This document shows positions 13,541 through 24,100 of a stretch of DNA of 64,000 nucleotides, one piece after another. The notes under the pieces are model-generated. The model did not search any database and was not told the DNA's origin. It saw nothing but the letters and a program-made list of their open reading frames with translations. The DNA is from Pycnopodia helianthoides. Taxonomy: Eukaryota > Echinodermata > Asteroidea > Forcipulatida > Asteriidae. Position 1 is the first letter of the stretch, and the number at the start of each line of letters is the position of its first letter. The stretch lies in NCBI GenBank assembly GCA_032158295.1, contig CM063245.1, positions 992,001-1,056,000 on the forward strand, given 5' to 3'. The position numbers and the translations under genes are program-made.

Positions 13541-13922
13541 TTAAAGGCACTGGATACTTTTGGTAATTACTCAAAATAATTGTTAGCATAAAAAGTTACT
13601 TGGTAACGAGCAATGGAGAGCTGTTGATAGTACAACACATTGTGAGAAACGGCTGGCTCCCTCTGAAGTAATGTAGATTTTGAGAAAGAGGTAATTTCTC
13701 ACTCAAATAATGAAAGGCTTCAGCTGAAGCCTTTTATTATGCATCTGAAAGCACACAAATTATTGTGCAACGAGGGTGTTTTTTCTTTCATTATTCTCTT
13801 GCAAATTCGATGACCAGTTGAGCCCAAATTTTCACAGGTTTGTTATTTTATGCATATGTTGGGATACACCAAGTGATAATACTGGTCTTCGACACTTACC
13901 AAAGGTGTCCAGTGCCTCTAAA
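13541..13922. mobile_element. TTAA-ended MITE-like element, family A, copy 1
   Basis: It begins TTAAAGGCACTGGATAC and ends with the diverged inverse (GTGTCCAGTGCCTCTAA), about 380 bp. The interior has the self-complementary stretch AAAGGCTTCAGCTGAAGCC. Sister copies lie at 14535-14906, 35730-36020 and 43088-43476. Confidence 0.85.
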
Positions 13923-13936
13923 ATATCAATTATGCA

Positions 13937-14165
13937 CCTGTGGTAATCGCGCCCTTGACAAATCATCATCGATCATTAGATTATCTTAACAAAGGAATTT
14001 CACTCCGACCGGCTGTCACGTGATTTCCGGGATCCAATTTATTGTAAACTGATGAAAGCAATTTTAATCCGAAATGCCTAATTTCTTTTGTGTCTTGAGC
14101 GTTGTGATTGAAATCCTGCACATTGTCCTCAGCTATTGCGTTGACAAAAAAAGCGCGTGCAGCTT
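13937..14165. repeat. Segmental duplication, copy 1, block 1
   Basis: CGCCCTTGACAAATCATCAT... through the GCGCGTGCAGCTT word matches 19428-19576 in the same orientation. Together with the blocks at 14908-15270 and 18150-18357 it is colinear with 19428-20332. Confidence 0.7.
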
Positions 14166-14534
14166 TTTTTTTAAAAATGATAACACAAAATGGGACATAT
14201 TCGGGGGTATGGCAAACAGAGCGTGCCTAATAAAGTTCAAACACACTGTCTGTTGTAGATATATTCTAACTCTAACAACAACAGGGACAAAAAACAAAGC
14301 CTATGACATAGAACCCGTGAATCCATGATGACTTTAAAAAATATAGAAACGATTACTCAGAAAGGCAACCAATCATATTCAAATAGAACAGGGGCTAACG
14401 TCAAGCATACTACACACACCATTGCTAAAACACCGGCTCTCTTTTTTTCTTGTGTACACATTGATTACCGAACAAAACAATTTCACAAAACATTTGTTGG
14501 CATGACGATTATCTCAGTCTCCTCGTACGTGCGT

Positions 14535-14906
14535 TTAAAGGCACTGGACACTATTTGTAATTATTCAAACAAATTGTCAGCATAAAAACTTACCTACAAG
14601 CAATGGAGAGCTGCTGATAGTATAAAACATTGTGAGAAACGGCTCCCTCTAAAGTAATGTAGTTTTTGAGAGAGAGGTAATTTCTCACTCAAATAATTAA
14701 AAGACTTCACCGAAGCCTTTTTATTTTGCACCTGAAAGCACACAAATTTGTGCAGCGAGGGTGTTTTTTCTGTTATTATTTTCTTGCAACTGCGATGACC
14801 AATCGAGTCCAAATTTTCACAGGTTTGTTATTTTATGCATATGATGGGATACACCAAGTGAGAATACTGGTTTTTGACAATTACCAAAGGTGTCCAGTGC
14901 CTTTAA
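14535..14906. mobile_element. TTAA-ended MITE-like element, family A, copy 2
   Basis: It is bounded by TTAAAGGCACTGGACAC and GTGTCCAGTGCCTTTAA. It interrupts copy 1 of the segmental duplication. The equivalent position in copy 2 (about 19630) lacks it. Confidence 0.88.
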
Positions 14907-14907
14907 C

Positions 14908-15270
14908 AATTAATCGTCTTTGGTTTAACCGGAAACGTCGATGTTTTCATCGGCGGGTTATTGCACGCACGTCACAGGCAGCGACTGTGCCAAGCTCGCC
15001 ATTTTGGGAGTCAACAGGTAGGCGAAGCGTGTAAACGCATAGTGCCTAAATTTCGAGCGTACTGCACTGTATAGCACAGTGACACTGACCCCTCTTGGAA
15101 AATGACGCAACGAGGTGATGGGATATAAACTGCGCACGCGCGTGATATAGGCCCGAGACCTACGATTATAAACAAAATCAACTTTTATGAAAACATGATA
15201 CTTGGAGAAGAAGAAGTCAATGTATTTGTTTTTGAATGCAAATGTTGCCCGAATGTAGTGTTAAAGTATA
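14908..15270. repeat. Segmental duplication, copy 1, block 2
   Basis: It matches 19634-20060. Shared words include GACTGTGCCAAGCTC, CCATTTTGGGAGTCAACAG, GGATATAAAC-GCGCA and AAGAAGTCAATGTATTTGT. I see no coding in either copy. Confidence 0.78.
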
Positions 15271-15533
15271 ATAATAAACACCTTGGAGAGTTTATGCACT
15301 CTGATTGGTCGAAGACTGGTCACGTGGGGATGTATTAACATGTGATATAAAGACCGGCTCAGTGAACTAGCGAATAAATGACCCCTTAACGAGCACATTA
15401 TTGTGTATAATCCTATGCACTATGTGCTTGTTGCGCGGCAAACTACCGGTATCAAATCAACTCATTTCTTTGTCCGTATTTATTATTATTATTATTTTTT
15501 TAGTTGAACAGCCAAAGGATTGGTCCTTGAACA

Positions 15534-15663
15534 TGAGTAGAACATTTAAAAAAAAAAACAGCGAAAGAAAAATCACAAATTCTGACGATTTTTACATTTT
15601 TTTCGTTTTAAGGCATTTATTAATGGAAATAACAGTGCGATGAGCCGGTCTTCACTGCGTGGT
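15534..15663. repeat. Direct repeat flanking the minisatellite, left copy
   Basis: GTAGAACATTT... CACAAATTCTGACGATTTTT ... ATAACAGTGCGATGAGCCGG is repeated at 17925-18050 in the same orientation. Confidence 0.85.
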
Positions 15664-15692
15664 AATGAGCGGCCAGCCACCAACCAAGGTAA

Positions 15693-17917
15693 CCTAAATA
15701 ATGTTTATTTATAAATAATGGTTATATCTAAATAATGGTTATTTGTAAATAATGATTATTTATATATAAAGGTGATATCTAAATAATGGTTATATCTAAA
15801 TAATGGTTATTTCTAAATAATGGTTATTTATAAATAACGGTTTGATCTAAATAATGGTTATATCTAAATAATGGTTATATCTAAATAACGGTTATATCTA
15901 AATAATGGTTATATATAAATAACGGTTATATCTAAATAATGGTTTTATCTAAATAATGGTTATATCTAAATAATGGTTATTTATAAATAATGGTTTTATC
16001 TAAATAATGGTTATATCTAAATAATGGTTATTTATAAATAATGGTTTTATCTAAATAATGGTTATATCTAAATAATGGTTATTTATAATTAATGGTTATT
16101 TATAAATAATGGTTATATCTAAATAATGGTTATATCTAAATAATGGTTATTTATAAATAATGGTTTTATCTAAATAATGGTTATATCTAAATAATGGTTA
16201 TTTATAAATAATGGTTTTATCTAAATAATGGTTATATCTAAATAATGGTTATTTATAAATAATGGTTATTTATAAATAATGGTTATATCTAAATAATGGT
16301 TATATCTAAATAATGGTTATTTATAAATAATGGTTATTTATAAATAATGGTTATATCTAAATAATGGTTATATCTAAATAATGGTTATTTATAAATAATG
16401 GTTTTATCTAAATAATGGTTATTTATAAATAATGGTTATATCTTTTAAAAAATGGTTCTATCTCAATAATGGTTACACTAAATAACGGTTTTATCTAATT
16501 AATGGTTATATCTAAATAATGGCTATTTATAAATAATGGTTATTTATAATTAATGGTTTTATCTAAATAACGGTTATTTATAAATAATGGTTATATCTAA
16601 TTAATGGTTATTTATATTTAATGGTTCTATCTATAAATCATGGTTACATCTAATTAATGGTTATTTATATTTAATGGTTCTATCTAAATAACGGTTATTT
16701 CTAAATAATGGTTATATCTAAGTAATGGTTATTTATAAATAATGGTTTTATCTAAATAATGGTTATATCTAAATAACGGTTATATCTAAATAATGGTTTT
16801 ATCTTAATAATGGTTTTATCTAAATAATGGTTATATCTAAATAATGGTTATATCTAAATAATGGTTATATCTAAATAACGGTTATCCGGGTTATATTTAA
16901 ACAATGTCTTATTTATAAATAATGGTTTTATCTAAATAATGGTTATATCTAAATAATGGTTATATCTTTTTAAAAAATGGTTCTATCTAAATAATGGTTA
17001 TATCTAAATAACGGTTATATCTAAATAATGGTTATTTATAAATAATGGTTATTTATAAGTAATTGTTATATCTAAATAGTGGTTATATCTAAATAACGGT
17101 TATTTCTAAATAATGGTTATATCTAAATAATGGTTATTTATAAATAATGGTTTTATCTAAATAATGGTTATATCTAAATAACGGTTATATCTAAATAACG
17201 GTTATATCTAAATAATGGTTTTATCTAAATAATGGTTATATCTAAATAATGGTTATATCTAAATAATGGTTATATCTAAATAATGGTTATATCTAAATAA
17301 TGGTTATATCTAAATAGTGGTTATATCTAAATAATGGTTATATCTAAATAATGGTTATATCTAAACAATGGTTATATCTAAATAATGGTTATATCTAATT
17401 AACGGTTATCCGGGTTATATTTAAACAATGTCTTATTTATAAATAATGGTTTTATCTAAATAATGGTTATATCTAAATAATGGTTATATCTTTTAAAAAA
17501 ATGGTTCTATCTAAATAATGGTTACACTAAATAACGGTTTTATCTAATTAATGGTTATATCTAAATAATGGCTATTTATAAATAATAGTTATTTATAATT
17601 AATGGTTTTATCTAAATAACGGTTATTTATAAATAATGGTTATATCTAATTAATGGTTATTTATATTTAATGGTTCTATCTATAAATAATGGTTACATCT
17701 AATTAATGGTTATTTATATATAATTGTTCTATCTAAATAACGGTTATTCATAAATAATGGTTATATCTAATTAATGGTTATTTATATTTAATGGTTCTAT
17801 CTAAATAATGGTTATTTATATTTAATGGTTCTATCTAAAATAACGGTTATTTATAAATAATGGTTATTTATATTTAATAGTTATATCTAAATAATGGTTA
17901 AATCTAAATAAAGGTTT
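15693..17917. repeat. 17-bp minisatellite with higher-order structure
   Basis: About 130 tandem units of 17 bp in three main types: GGTTATATCTAAATAAT, GGTTATTTATAAATAAT and GGTTTTATCTAAATAAT. From about 15940 to 16430 the three types alternate as 51-bp trimers. A 200+ bp block starting GGTTATATCTTTTAAAAAA recurs at about 16437 and 17483. A rare block with GGTTATCCGGGTTATATTTA recurs at about 16878 and 17402. The array is very AT-rich and encodes nothing. Confidence 0.95.
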
Positions 17918-17924
17918 TTTTTTA

Positions 17925-18142
17925 TAGTAGAACATTTCTAAAAATAACGGCGAAAAAATCACAAATTCTGACGATTTTTACATTTTTTTCGTTATAAGGC
18001 ATTTATTAATGGGAATAACAGTGCGATGAGCCGGTCTTCAGTGGTAATGACCTTGGTTGGTGGATGTCCATTAACAGCGGCCAGCCACCAGCCCGGTCAT
18101 TACCACACGCAGTGAAGACTGGCTCATCGCACTGTTATTCCC
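17925..18142. repeat. Direct repeat (right copy) ending in a hairpin
   Basis: The first about 125 bp repeats 15534-15663. From 18011 GGGAATAACAGTGCGATGAG is mirrored by its complement ending at 18142 (...CATCGCACTGTTATTCCC), with arms of 50-60 bp. A related CCGGTCTTCACTGCATG word occurs at about 50384. Confidence 0.85.
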
Positions 18143-18303
18143 TAAATAATATGCGCATGAATATCAATCTTATCTGGTCATAATGTACAACAATTTGCAA
18201 CGTTGTGACGTCAGGCAAGGAGTCATGGCTTTTCGGGTCTTCGAGGTTGCAGCTATTACGCAAACCTTTTCACTTTAGGTTTTGTTTGTATGATTACATA
18301 ACA

Positions 18304-18357
18304 GATTCCGTACTGTAGTGGTTATCACGTCCGCCTAACACGCGGAAGTTCCCCGGT
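18304..18357 (+). pseudogene. Truncated tRNA-Val (AAC) pseudogene
   Basis: GATTCCGTACTGTAGTGG through CGCCTAACACGCGGAAGTT and CCCCGGT matches the intact tRNA-Val at 20260-20332. It stops inside the T arm, where the sequence changes to the ACTATTGCG tandem array. The 3' half of the T arm and the acceptor stem are missing, so it cannot make a tRNA. The A-box region has GTACTG for GTAGTG. Confidence 0.9.
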
Positions 18358-18533
18358 ACTATTGCGTTTGTCGCTGTATTTTATTGCGTTATATCGCCGT
18401 ACTATTGCGTTATATCGCCGTACTATTGCGTTATATCGCCGTACTATTTCTTGATATCGCCGTACTATTTCTGTATATCGACGTACGATATAACGTAATA
18501 GTACGGCGGTAAACGCAATAGTACGGCACTGTT
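18358..18533. repeat. Tandem/fold-back array of a 21-bp unit
   Basis: TATTGCGTTATATCGCCGTAC is repeated about five times with decay. An inverted portion (GTAATAGTACGGCGG) follows and makes a fold-back. It replaces the 3' end of the tRNA pseudogene. Confidence 0.85.
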
Positions 18534-20259
18534 GGGCCCAAATAGACCGTGTAAGTCTCGCGACGACGAGGTCACGCCCCCCTGAGCCTTCAGCTATGGG
18601 AGATAAACGTAGGTGCGATTTTGTGTGCTTTTTATTTCTGTAACATCACTTTTTTCAACACCCCCCCCCAAAAAAAATAATAATAATAATAAAATACTGG
18701 TGGAGTGATAACATTTAAAACTAACAGTGTATTAAATATAAATAAAATGAAATCTGAAAACTTAAGAGAAAATGAAGAAATAGTACCCGACCTCCAACAT
18801 CCGGCTCGAAGTGTCAAATTGCGAATTTACGCCGACTGTGTTGCGCATGCGCAATCCCTATCGACTGCACTAACAAACCGAAGTTAGGTAAGTTATTTTA
18901 AATCGGGATATAAGTGCTTTGTTACTTAACGCGAAAACAGATCTTGTGTCGCATGGATTTTACAAGATGTAGCATGACATCGCCGGGACAACGACGTCCT
19001 ATAGTTTCGAGCGGTTTGGGTACCGTACTTCTACTAAATGTAGCAGCTTGCTCGAGTTTGGATGCGTGTAGTCAAGGATTACAAAGATCGCCCTCTTATT
19101 GCATGTTCTTTATGGTCAAACTTGAAGCCGACTAAACAAAGGTCACAGCTTTAAAAAAATAATAATAAATCAAAGATTTGCGAAATATTGTTTACATTTT
19201 ACAGTTCATAAATTAGTTATTCTTTATTCCTACTGTATTCAATGGGTGAAATTTATAAGAGCATCGCAATCCACGTTCTTTTCAAAAACAAATGTCACAA
19301 TACAAGTTGTAGCTGTTATTCGAGGTGCCCGGAAGTCCAGATTCTCGCGAAAGCTCGTACGTTCTCGAGGTCAACTAACACATTCTATACGGAAATATAA
19401 AGATGATATTTTTGTTCATTCACCATCCAATCGGGCCCTTGGCTAATCATCGACGATCAGTAGGTTATTTTGACAAAGGGATTTCACTCCGAAACCCGAA
19501 AGACCAACTATCTTTTGTGAAACCCCGCGCATTGTCCACAGCTTTTGCATAACAAAAGTGCGCACGCAGCTTACATAATTTAATGTAACTATTACATTGT
19601 ACAAACATGACGGTAATTATTTAAGTCTCTTCGGACCATCTGTGGTTTAACCAAACAGTCGACATTTTGATAAGCGGGTTATTGACCCCTTGCACGCACG
19701 TCATCCACTCGCGGCGACTGTGCCAAGCTCACCATTTTGGGAGTCAACAGATAAGCATGTAAACACCGAGGCGCCTAAAATGTGCACTACATACACTGTC
19801 TGATGACACACAGCGAAATTGACCCCCAAAACGACGTAACCAAGTTTATTGTAATGATGACGTCGTGTTAATTGGGTCAAAATGGATATAAACCGCGCAT
19901 GTGCGTGGCGAAAGACTCATTACACATTCACGAATTCGTAATTCTTTAAAAACAAAAGCAACAACAATTTTATAACAACCTGCAGAAGTGGTAGTTATCA
20001 CGATGAAAGAAGTCAATGTATTTGTCTTTAAAGTGCAAATCTTGCCTGAATGTCTTAAAGTATAAATAACATGCACATTATGGTGAATAATATTCTTATC
20101 TTGGCATCGTTTGCTAAAATTTGCAACGTTGTGACGTTATACATGGAGTTCTTGGCTTCCCGGGCCCTCGATCAAAAATGATGGTGAATGGAGGTTTCAG
20201 CTGTTAACGCAATCTTTTCAAGTTAGGTTTTATCTGTTTCTGATTCAATTTTTTCAACA
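18534..20259. other. Spacer; segmental duplication copy 2
   Basis: 18534-19427 has no recognisable gene. 19428-20259 is copy 2 of the duplicated segment, uninterrupted by the MITE and the minisatellite element seen in copy 1, and it leads directly into the intact tRNA. Short open frames here have no support. Confidence 0.6.
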
Positions 20260-20332
20260 GATTCCGTAGTGTAGTGGTTATCACGTCCGCCTAACACGCG
20301 GAAGGTCCCCGGTTCGAGCCCGGGCGGAATCA
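20260..20332 (+). tRNA. tRNA-Val (AAC)
   Basis: A full cloverleaf can be drawn. The acceptor pairs GATTCCG with CGGAATC plus discriminator A. The D arm is GTGTAGTGGTTATCAC. The anticodon arm is TCCGC-CTAACAC-GCGGA with anticodon AAC, and the T arm is CCCGG-TTCGAGC-CCGGG. The internal A and B boxes (TAGTGTAGTGG, GGTTCGAGCCC) are intact, and a TTTTTT run 5 bases downstream serves as a Pol III terminator. There is no intron and no encoded CCA. A truncated duplicate lies at 18304-18357. Confidence 0.96.
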
Positions 20333-21156
20333 AGACGTTTTTTGTTCACTTTAAAGAACGGCAAGAAAAGTGTAATAGTTTCCTGTAATGCATTTTTACT
20401 AAAGAAAACTTTTACCAGGAATGGAAGAAACGATAAGTTAATAATGTCCCTTTAAAAAAAAGTCCAATAGCCACATTGGACACTAATGTTTGCGTTTCCG
20501 TCTTCCTCATTTAGTCACTGCGTCTCAGAATCCAGTCTTCTCCCAGGCCTGTGGACAAGTCGTTAAATGTTTGTCGTAGTGGTGATCGTGGTGATAGGGT
20601 AAATACCACTCAGTTCTCCACGGTCGAAGACTGCTCTCGCGAGACTACTGCAGCTCTCGCGCGAGGCTGCTGGCCCCACACTCCCCATTTTAACGAGAGA
20701 GAAAAACTTGTAAAATATACTTTTTGATCATAGATTTACATAAAACTTACACGTACTAAAGAGGAAGACTAGTACATTTAAATCCAGACCGAGATGGTGT
20801 GAAATGTGACTCCAATCACAAAATGTGTTGGCAAATGTAGCGTGAGGTGCACTACGCAAACTATAACGAACCCTGATGACCTCGATCATAACAATTCGCG
20901 GTAATATTGCTCTATGCCCGCACTTTAAAAAAAGACCACTTCTTCTATATACTTATGTACCTTTAATTAACCATTGGTGTGTAGCCTAGGCTATAAATTA
21001 TTTGAAAGCATGCAATCGAGTGCAAAATAAAGAGAGAGCAGAATGCATTTTTAATTACTCTGATTGCGCGCGCACCCACACTATATATACATATATATAC
21101 AGTTTATATTAATTTGTTACAATGCCTCTTTCGGCATAGTCGGGATAACCGGGATC
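20333..21156. other. Spacer and promoter region of FAMeT protein B
   Basis: It contains a fragment of the family C repeat (about 20703-20790). A TATA-like run (CTATATATACATATATATAC, about 21080-21099) lies some 60 bp before the start codon of the plus-strand gene. Nothing else is recognised. Confidence 0.5.
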
Positions 21157-24100
21157 ATGTACACTTGGCGGGGACTCATTTTGGCGCTTGTTGCGCCTCT
21201 TAGTTTTGTGATGGGGTTGTTGTGTGTGCCCATTGATGGGAACATGTGTAGCGCATTTGTTTCAAGTGATGGAGCTGAGAATAAACCTTCTGCGCTTAGA
21301 GACAAACTGATCACGGCCTTCAAAACAAATTGCAGACCAATAAACAGTAAGTTTTTATTTTTAATTTCTACATTTATTTGTTATAATCAAAACCAAATTT
21401 GTATAGTTTTTAACAAGTCTAAACGGGAATTGTGACCTCATTTTAAGAAAAAATAAACAAAAGCTCAAAAGGTTCGTCTCAAGTGGTGATGGTCCAAAAA
21501 AAAACAACTTGTAAAATATACTTTTTGATCACAGATTTACATAAAACTTCCACGGTCTAATGATGATGATAGTAGAAAACTTCCCTTGAAATATTTCTGT
21601 CTGAAATGCCACATTTGATGAGAAATGAAAAACTAATTTTCCGATTGGAGTTTATCGCTCAGTGAGCGTTTTATTCATTTGTTGAATCTATAGACCATGT
21701 TACATTTGTTTAGAAAGTGGTGACCTCGTACGTTATAATGCATTTCCTGACGGGCAAGATGCTACACAGGCACAGAAAATTTTATATTTTGTGTCATAAT
21801 TTTCACATAAATTCAAAATTTACAAAAGCAACAGCTGTACAGCTTTTGAGATGTCCCCCCTTTCTTCATATCAAAAGTTGAGAAAAATCAGACAGTGCGA
21901 TCTCCATAAAACATAAGATTTGTTGTATTCTTCCACTGAGCTGTGTACAAATATGCCCGCCGGAAGTCCAGGCTCTGTAGCTCTTTTGAAAACATGTGAT
22001 GTCACAGGTCACATCGTCTATATGATATCAGGCAAATGTGTAATCAGTTTTTCACTATTTTCTCGTGACCCAGATGGCCGATCGTTCTCAAACTTCTACA
22101 TGTTTGTCAGTTTATGTATATGGTGGGTTACATAAAGTGCTTACACTGCCAGCAACTGTTTTGTTATAGCAAGAACCAATTATGTAATGTTCCTTTAACC
22201 ATAAATTGCTTCTCTTAACCGTGGTGTATAAATGGGAACCTGAGAGGGCTGAGACGATTTGTAGGAATTACCCCTTAGCGCTAATAAGCTGATTGGCGTT
22301 GATGCTTGTTGATAAAGTTTGTGGTTTGGTTAAAATTATGTTTGAGTGAAAATTGTTGCAAAGCACCCTGATCTGGCTAGGGTCTGACCGCTATAGAAAG
22401 TCATTATTGTTGTTTATTATTATTAACAAATTATCTAGTGCAATTTAGTTGGTTTGTTTGTATTCTATCCCGCATTTCACCACGATGGACCCCAGTTCGA
22501 ATCCCGCTCAGATCCGAGTCTCGCATGATGTAGATTGCGTGTGTTTTCCCTATCAGGAGTGGTGGTGCACTCTTGGCATCTGGGTTTAGTTATCGGCGCT
22601 TTTGTACGTTTACTCTAAAAACAAAATGCTAATACTTGTTATCGGTATAGGCTTCTATTATCTTTAGGGCTTGGTGTAAGACTGTTCGTCTTGAAGGTCA
22701 GTGTTCTCCCTTAACAGTGGTCCGCTGGCCAAACGCCAGTTAAAATACCTGAAGACCAGTCAAAAGTATCTCAAAGTGGTCAGGCTGGCTCGTTCAGTTT
22801 CGCAAAGCATCCCTTATTTCGCACGCTGGTGGACTAGTGAATTGACAAGCATAACTGGTCCTGCTGGCCAGTCAGTGAAAAAGTTAAGGGCAAACCCTGA
22901 GTAAAGTATTTATAAAAAGGTTAGGTGGAAGCCTTTAGTCCCAGCTACATCAGCCACCGAGAGCAAAACATTTAATTGGAGGGGGGAAACGTAATTAACG
23001 GCACTGATCGCTGAGAAGTCTAACATTCATTTTTCCGTTTCCCGTATAGTCTGCAGTTTTAACACAGAGCCTTCGGATCCAATCAGGTACACAGACCTTT
23101 ATGAACCCTTCAAAATGCCATTCTGGGTTAATTTCAGCGTGAAGGCGGAGAAAGATGCTAGAATTGCCCTCTCCGGTAACGGGACAGATGAGTCAATCTT
23201 CACGGAGATATGTAAGTGTTAGTATTTAAATTGGACTTACGGGTTGGAGTCGAACCAACATGAGCACCGACTCGATTTCATAATGGACGAAAAAACAACT
23301 TTCAAAGCACTAAAATTAATCTTAAGATGAGTTGTCAGTATTAACACAGTGACTTGTATTGTAACATCACACTTTGCGTATTGCTGGCAAATATGATTGA
23401 GTCGCAGTTAAAATCAATCTTGGCTCTTTCTGAAATCGATCCCGGCTTGGCTGCCCAAAACGAGAGCCCATGTAAGGACTGCCCGTTCAGCCTCTCGCAT
23501 CCCCGCCTTTAAAATTACCAACAAGACCAGGGACCGATTTATAATCTTCAAATAATGCTTTACCTTCAACTCACTGCATAATGACACTATTATTTGTCAT
23601 TTTTGATTAACTCTTCCTTTGCTTGAACTAGAGAGTACTTAAATTTGAGATAATTCGTACAATCATTGACCGCATCGTGTACTGGCCTCGTTTGAACTAC
23701 AAAACAATAATTTATCACCCGTACTAACTCTTTAAATATTTAAACATAATGGGGCTTCAGTAATTAACGTTTGAAACCGATGAGACGGTCCAAACGACGA
23801 TAGCAAGGTCACGTATTAGTGAGGAGGGTGTGTGTGGCTTGCAGTGTATGCCCTTGGATGTCACCAACGCAAAAAGTTATCAAAGTGGTTTAAAGGCCCT
23901 GTACACTATTGGTAAGATCGAAAAACACAATGTTCACAGATTCACACATAACTTACATGATTTAAAGTAAGTATCGGTAGAAAGGGTCCTTAAAATATTT
24001 CTGCCTTAAAATGTTATCGTTTCTGAGAAACGAGTAAAACAATAGTAATTATCGCGCGCGATAATTTGAAAAAACAGAAAACACATAAGATCTCTTTTCA

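Larger units (their letters stand above)
15271..18150. mobile_element. 2.9 kb insertion carrying a minisatellite
   Basis: The tRNA-Val duplication at 20045-20075 reads straight through (TAAAGTATAAATAACATGCAC). Copy 1 has AAGTATAATAATAAACACC on the left and CCCTAAATAATATGCGCATG on the right of this interval. The intervening 2.88 kb is therefore an insertion, possibly with an AT-rich target duplication. Inside are a left unique part (15271-15533), a direct repeat (15534-15663), the minisatellite (15693-17917), the second copy of the direct repeat (17925-18050) and a terminal hairpin (18011-18142). No transposase is encoded, so it is a non-autonomous element of unknown class. Confidence 0.65.

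Noticed and set aside
15693..17917. CRISPR-like array
   Set aside because: The units are contiguous without unique spacers, and the context is eukaryotic.
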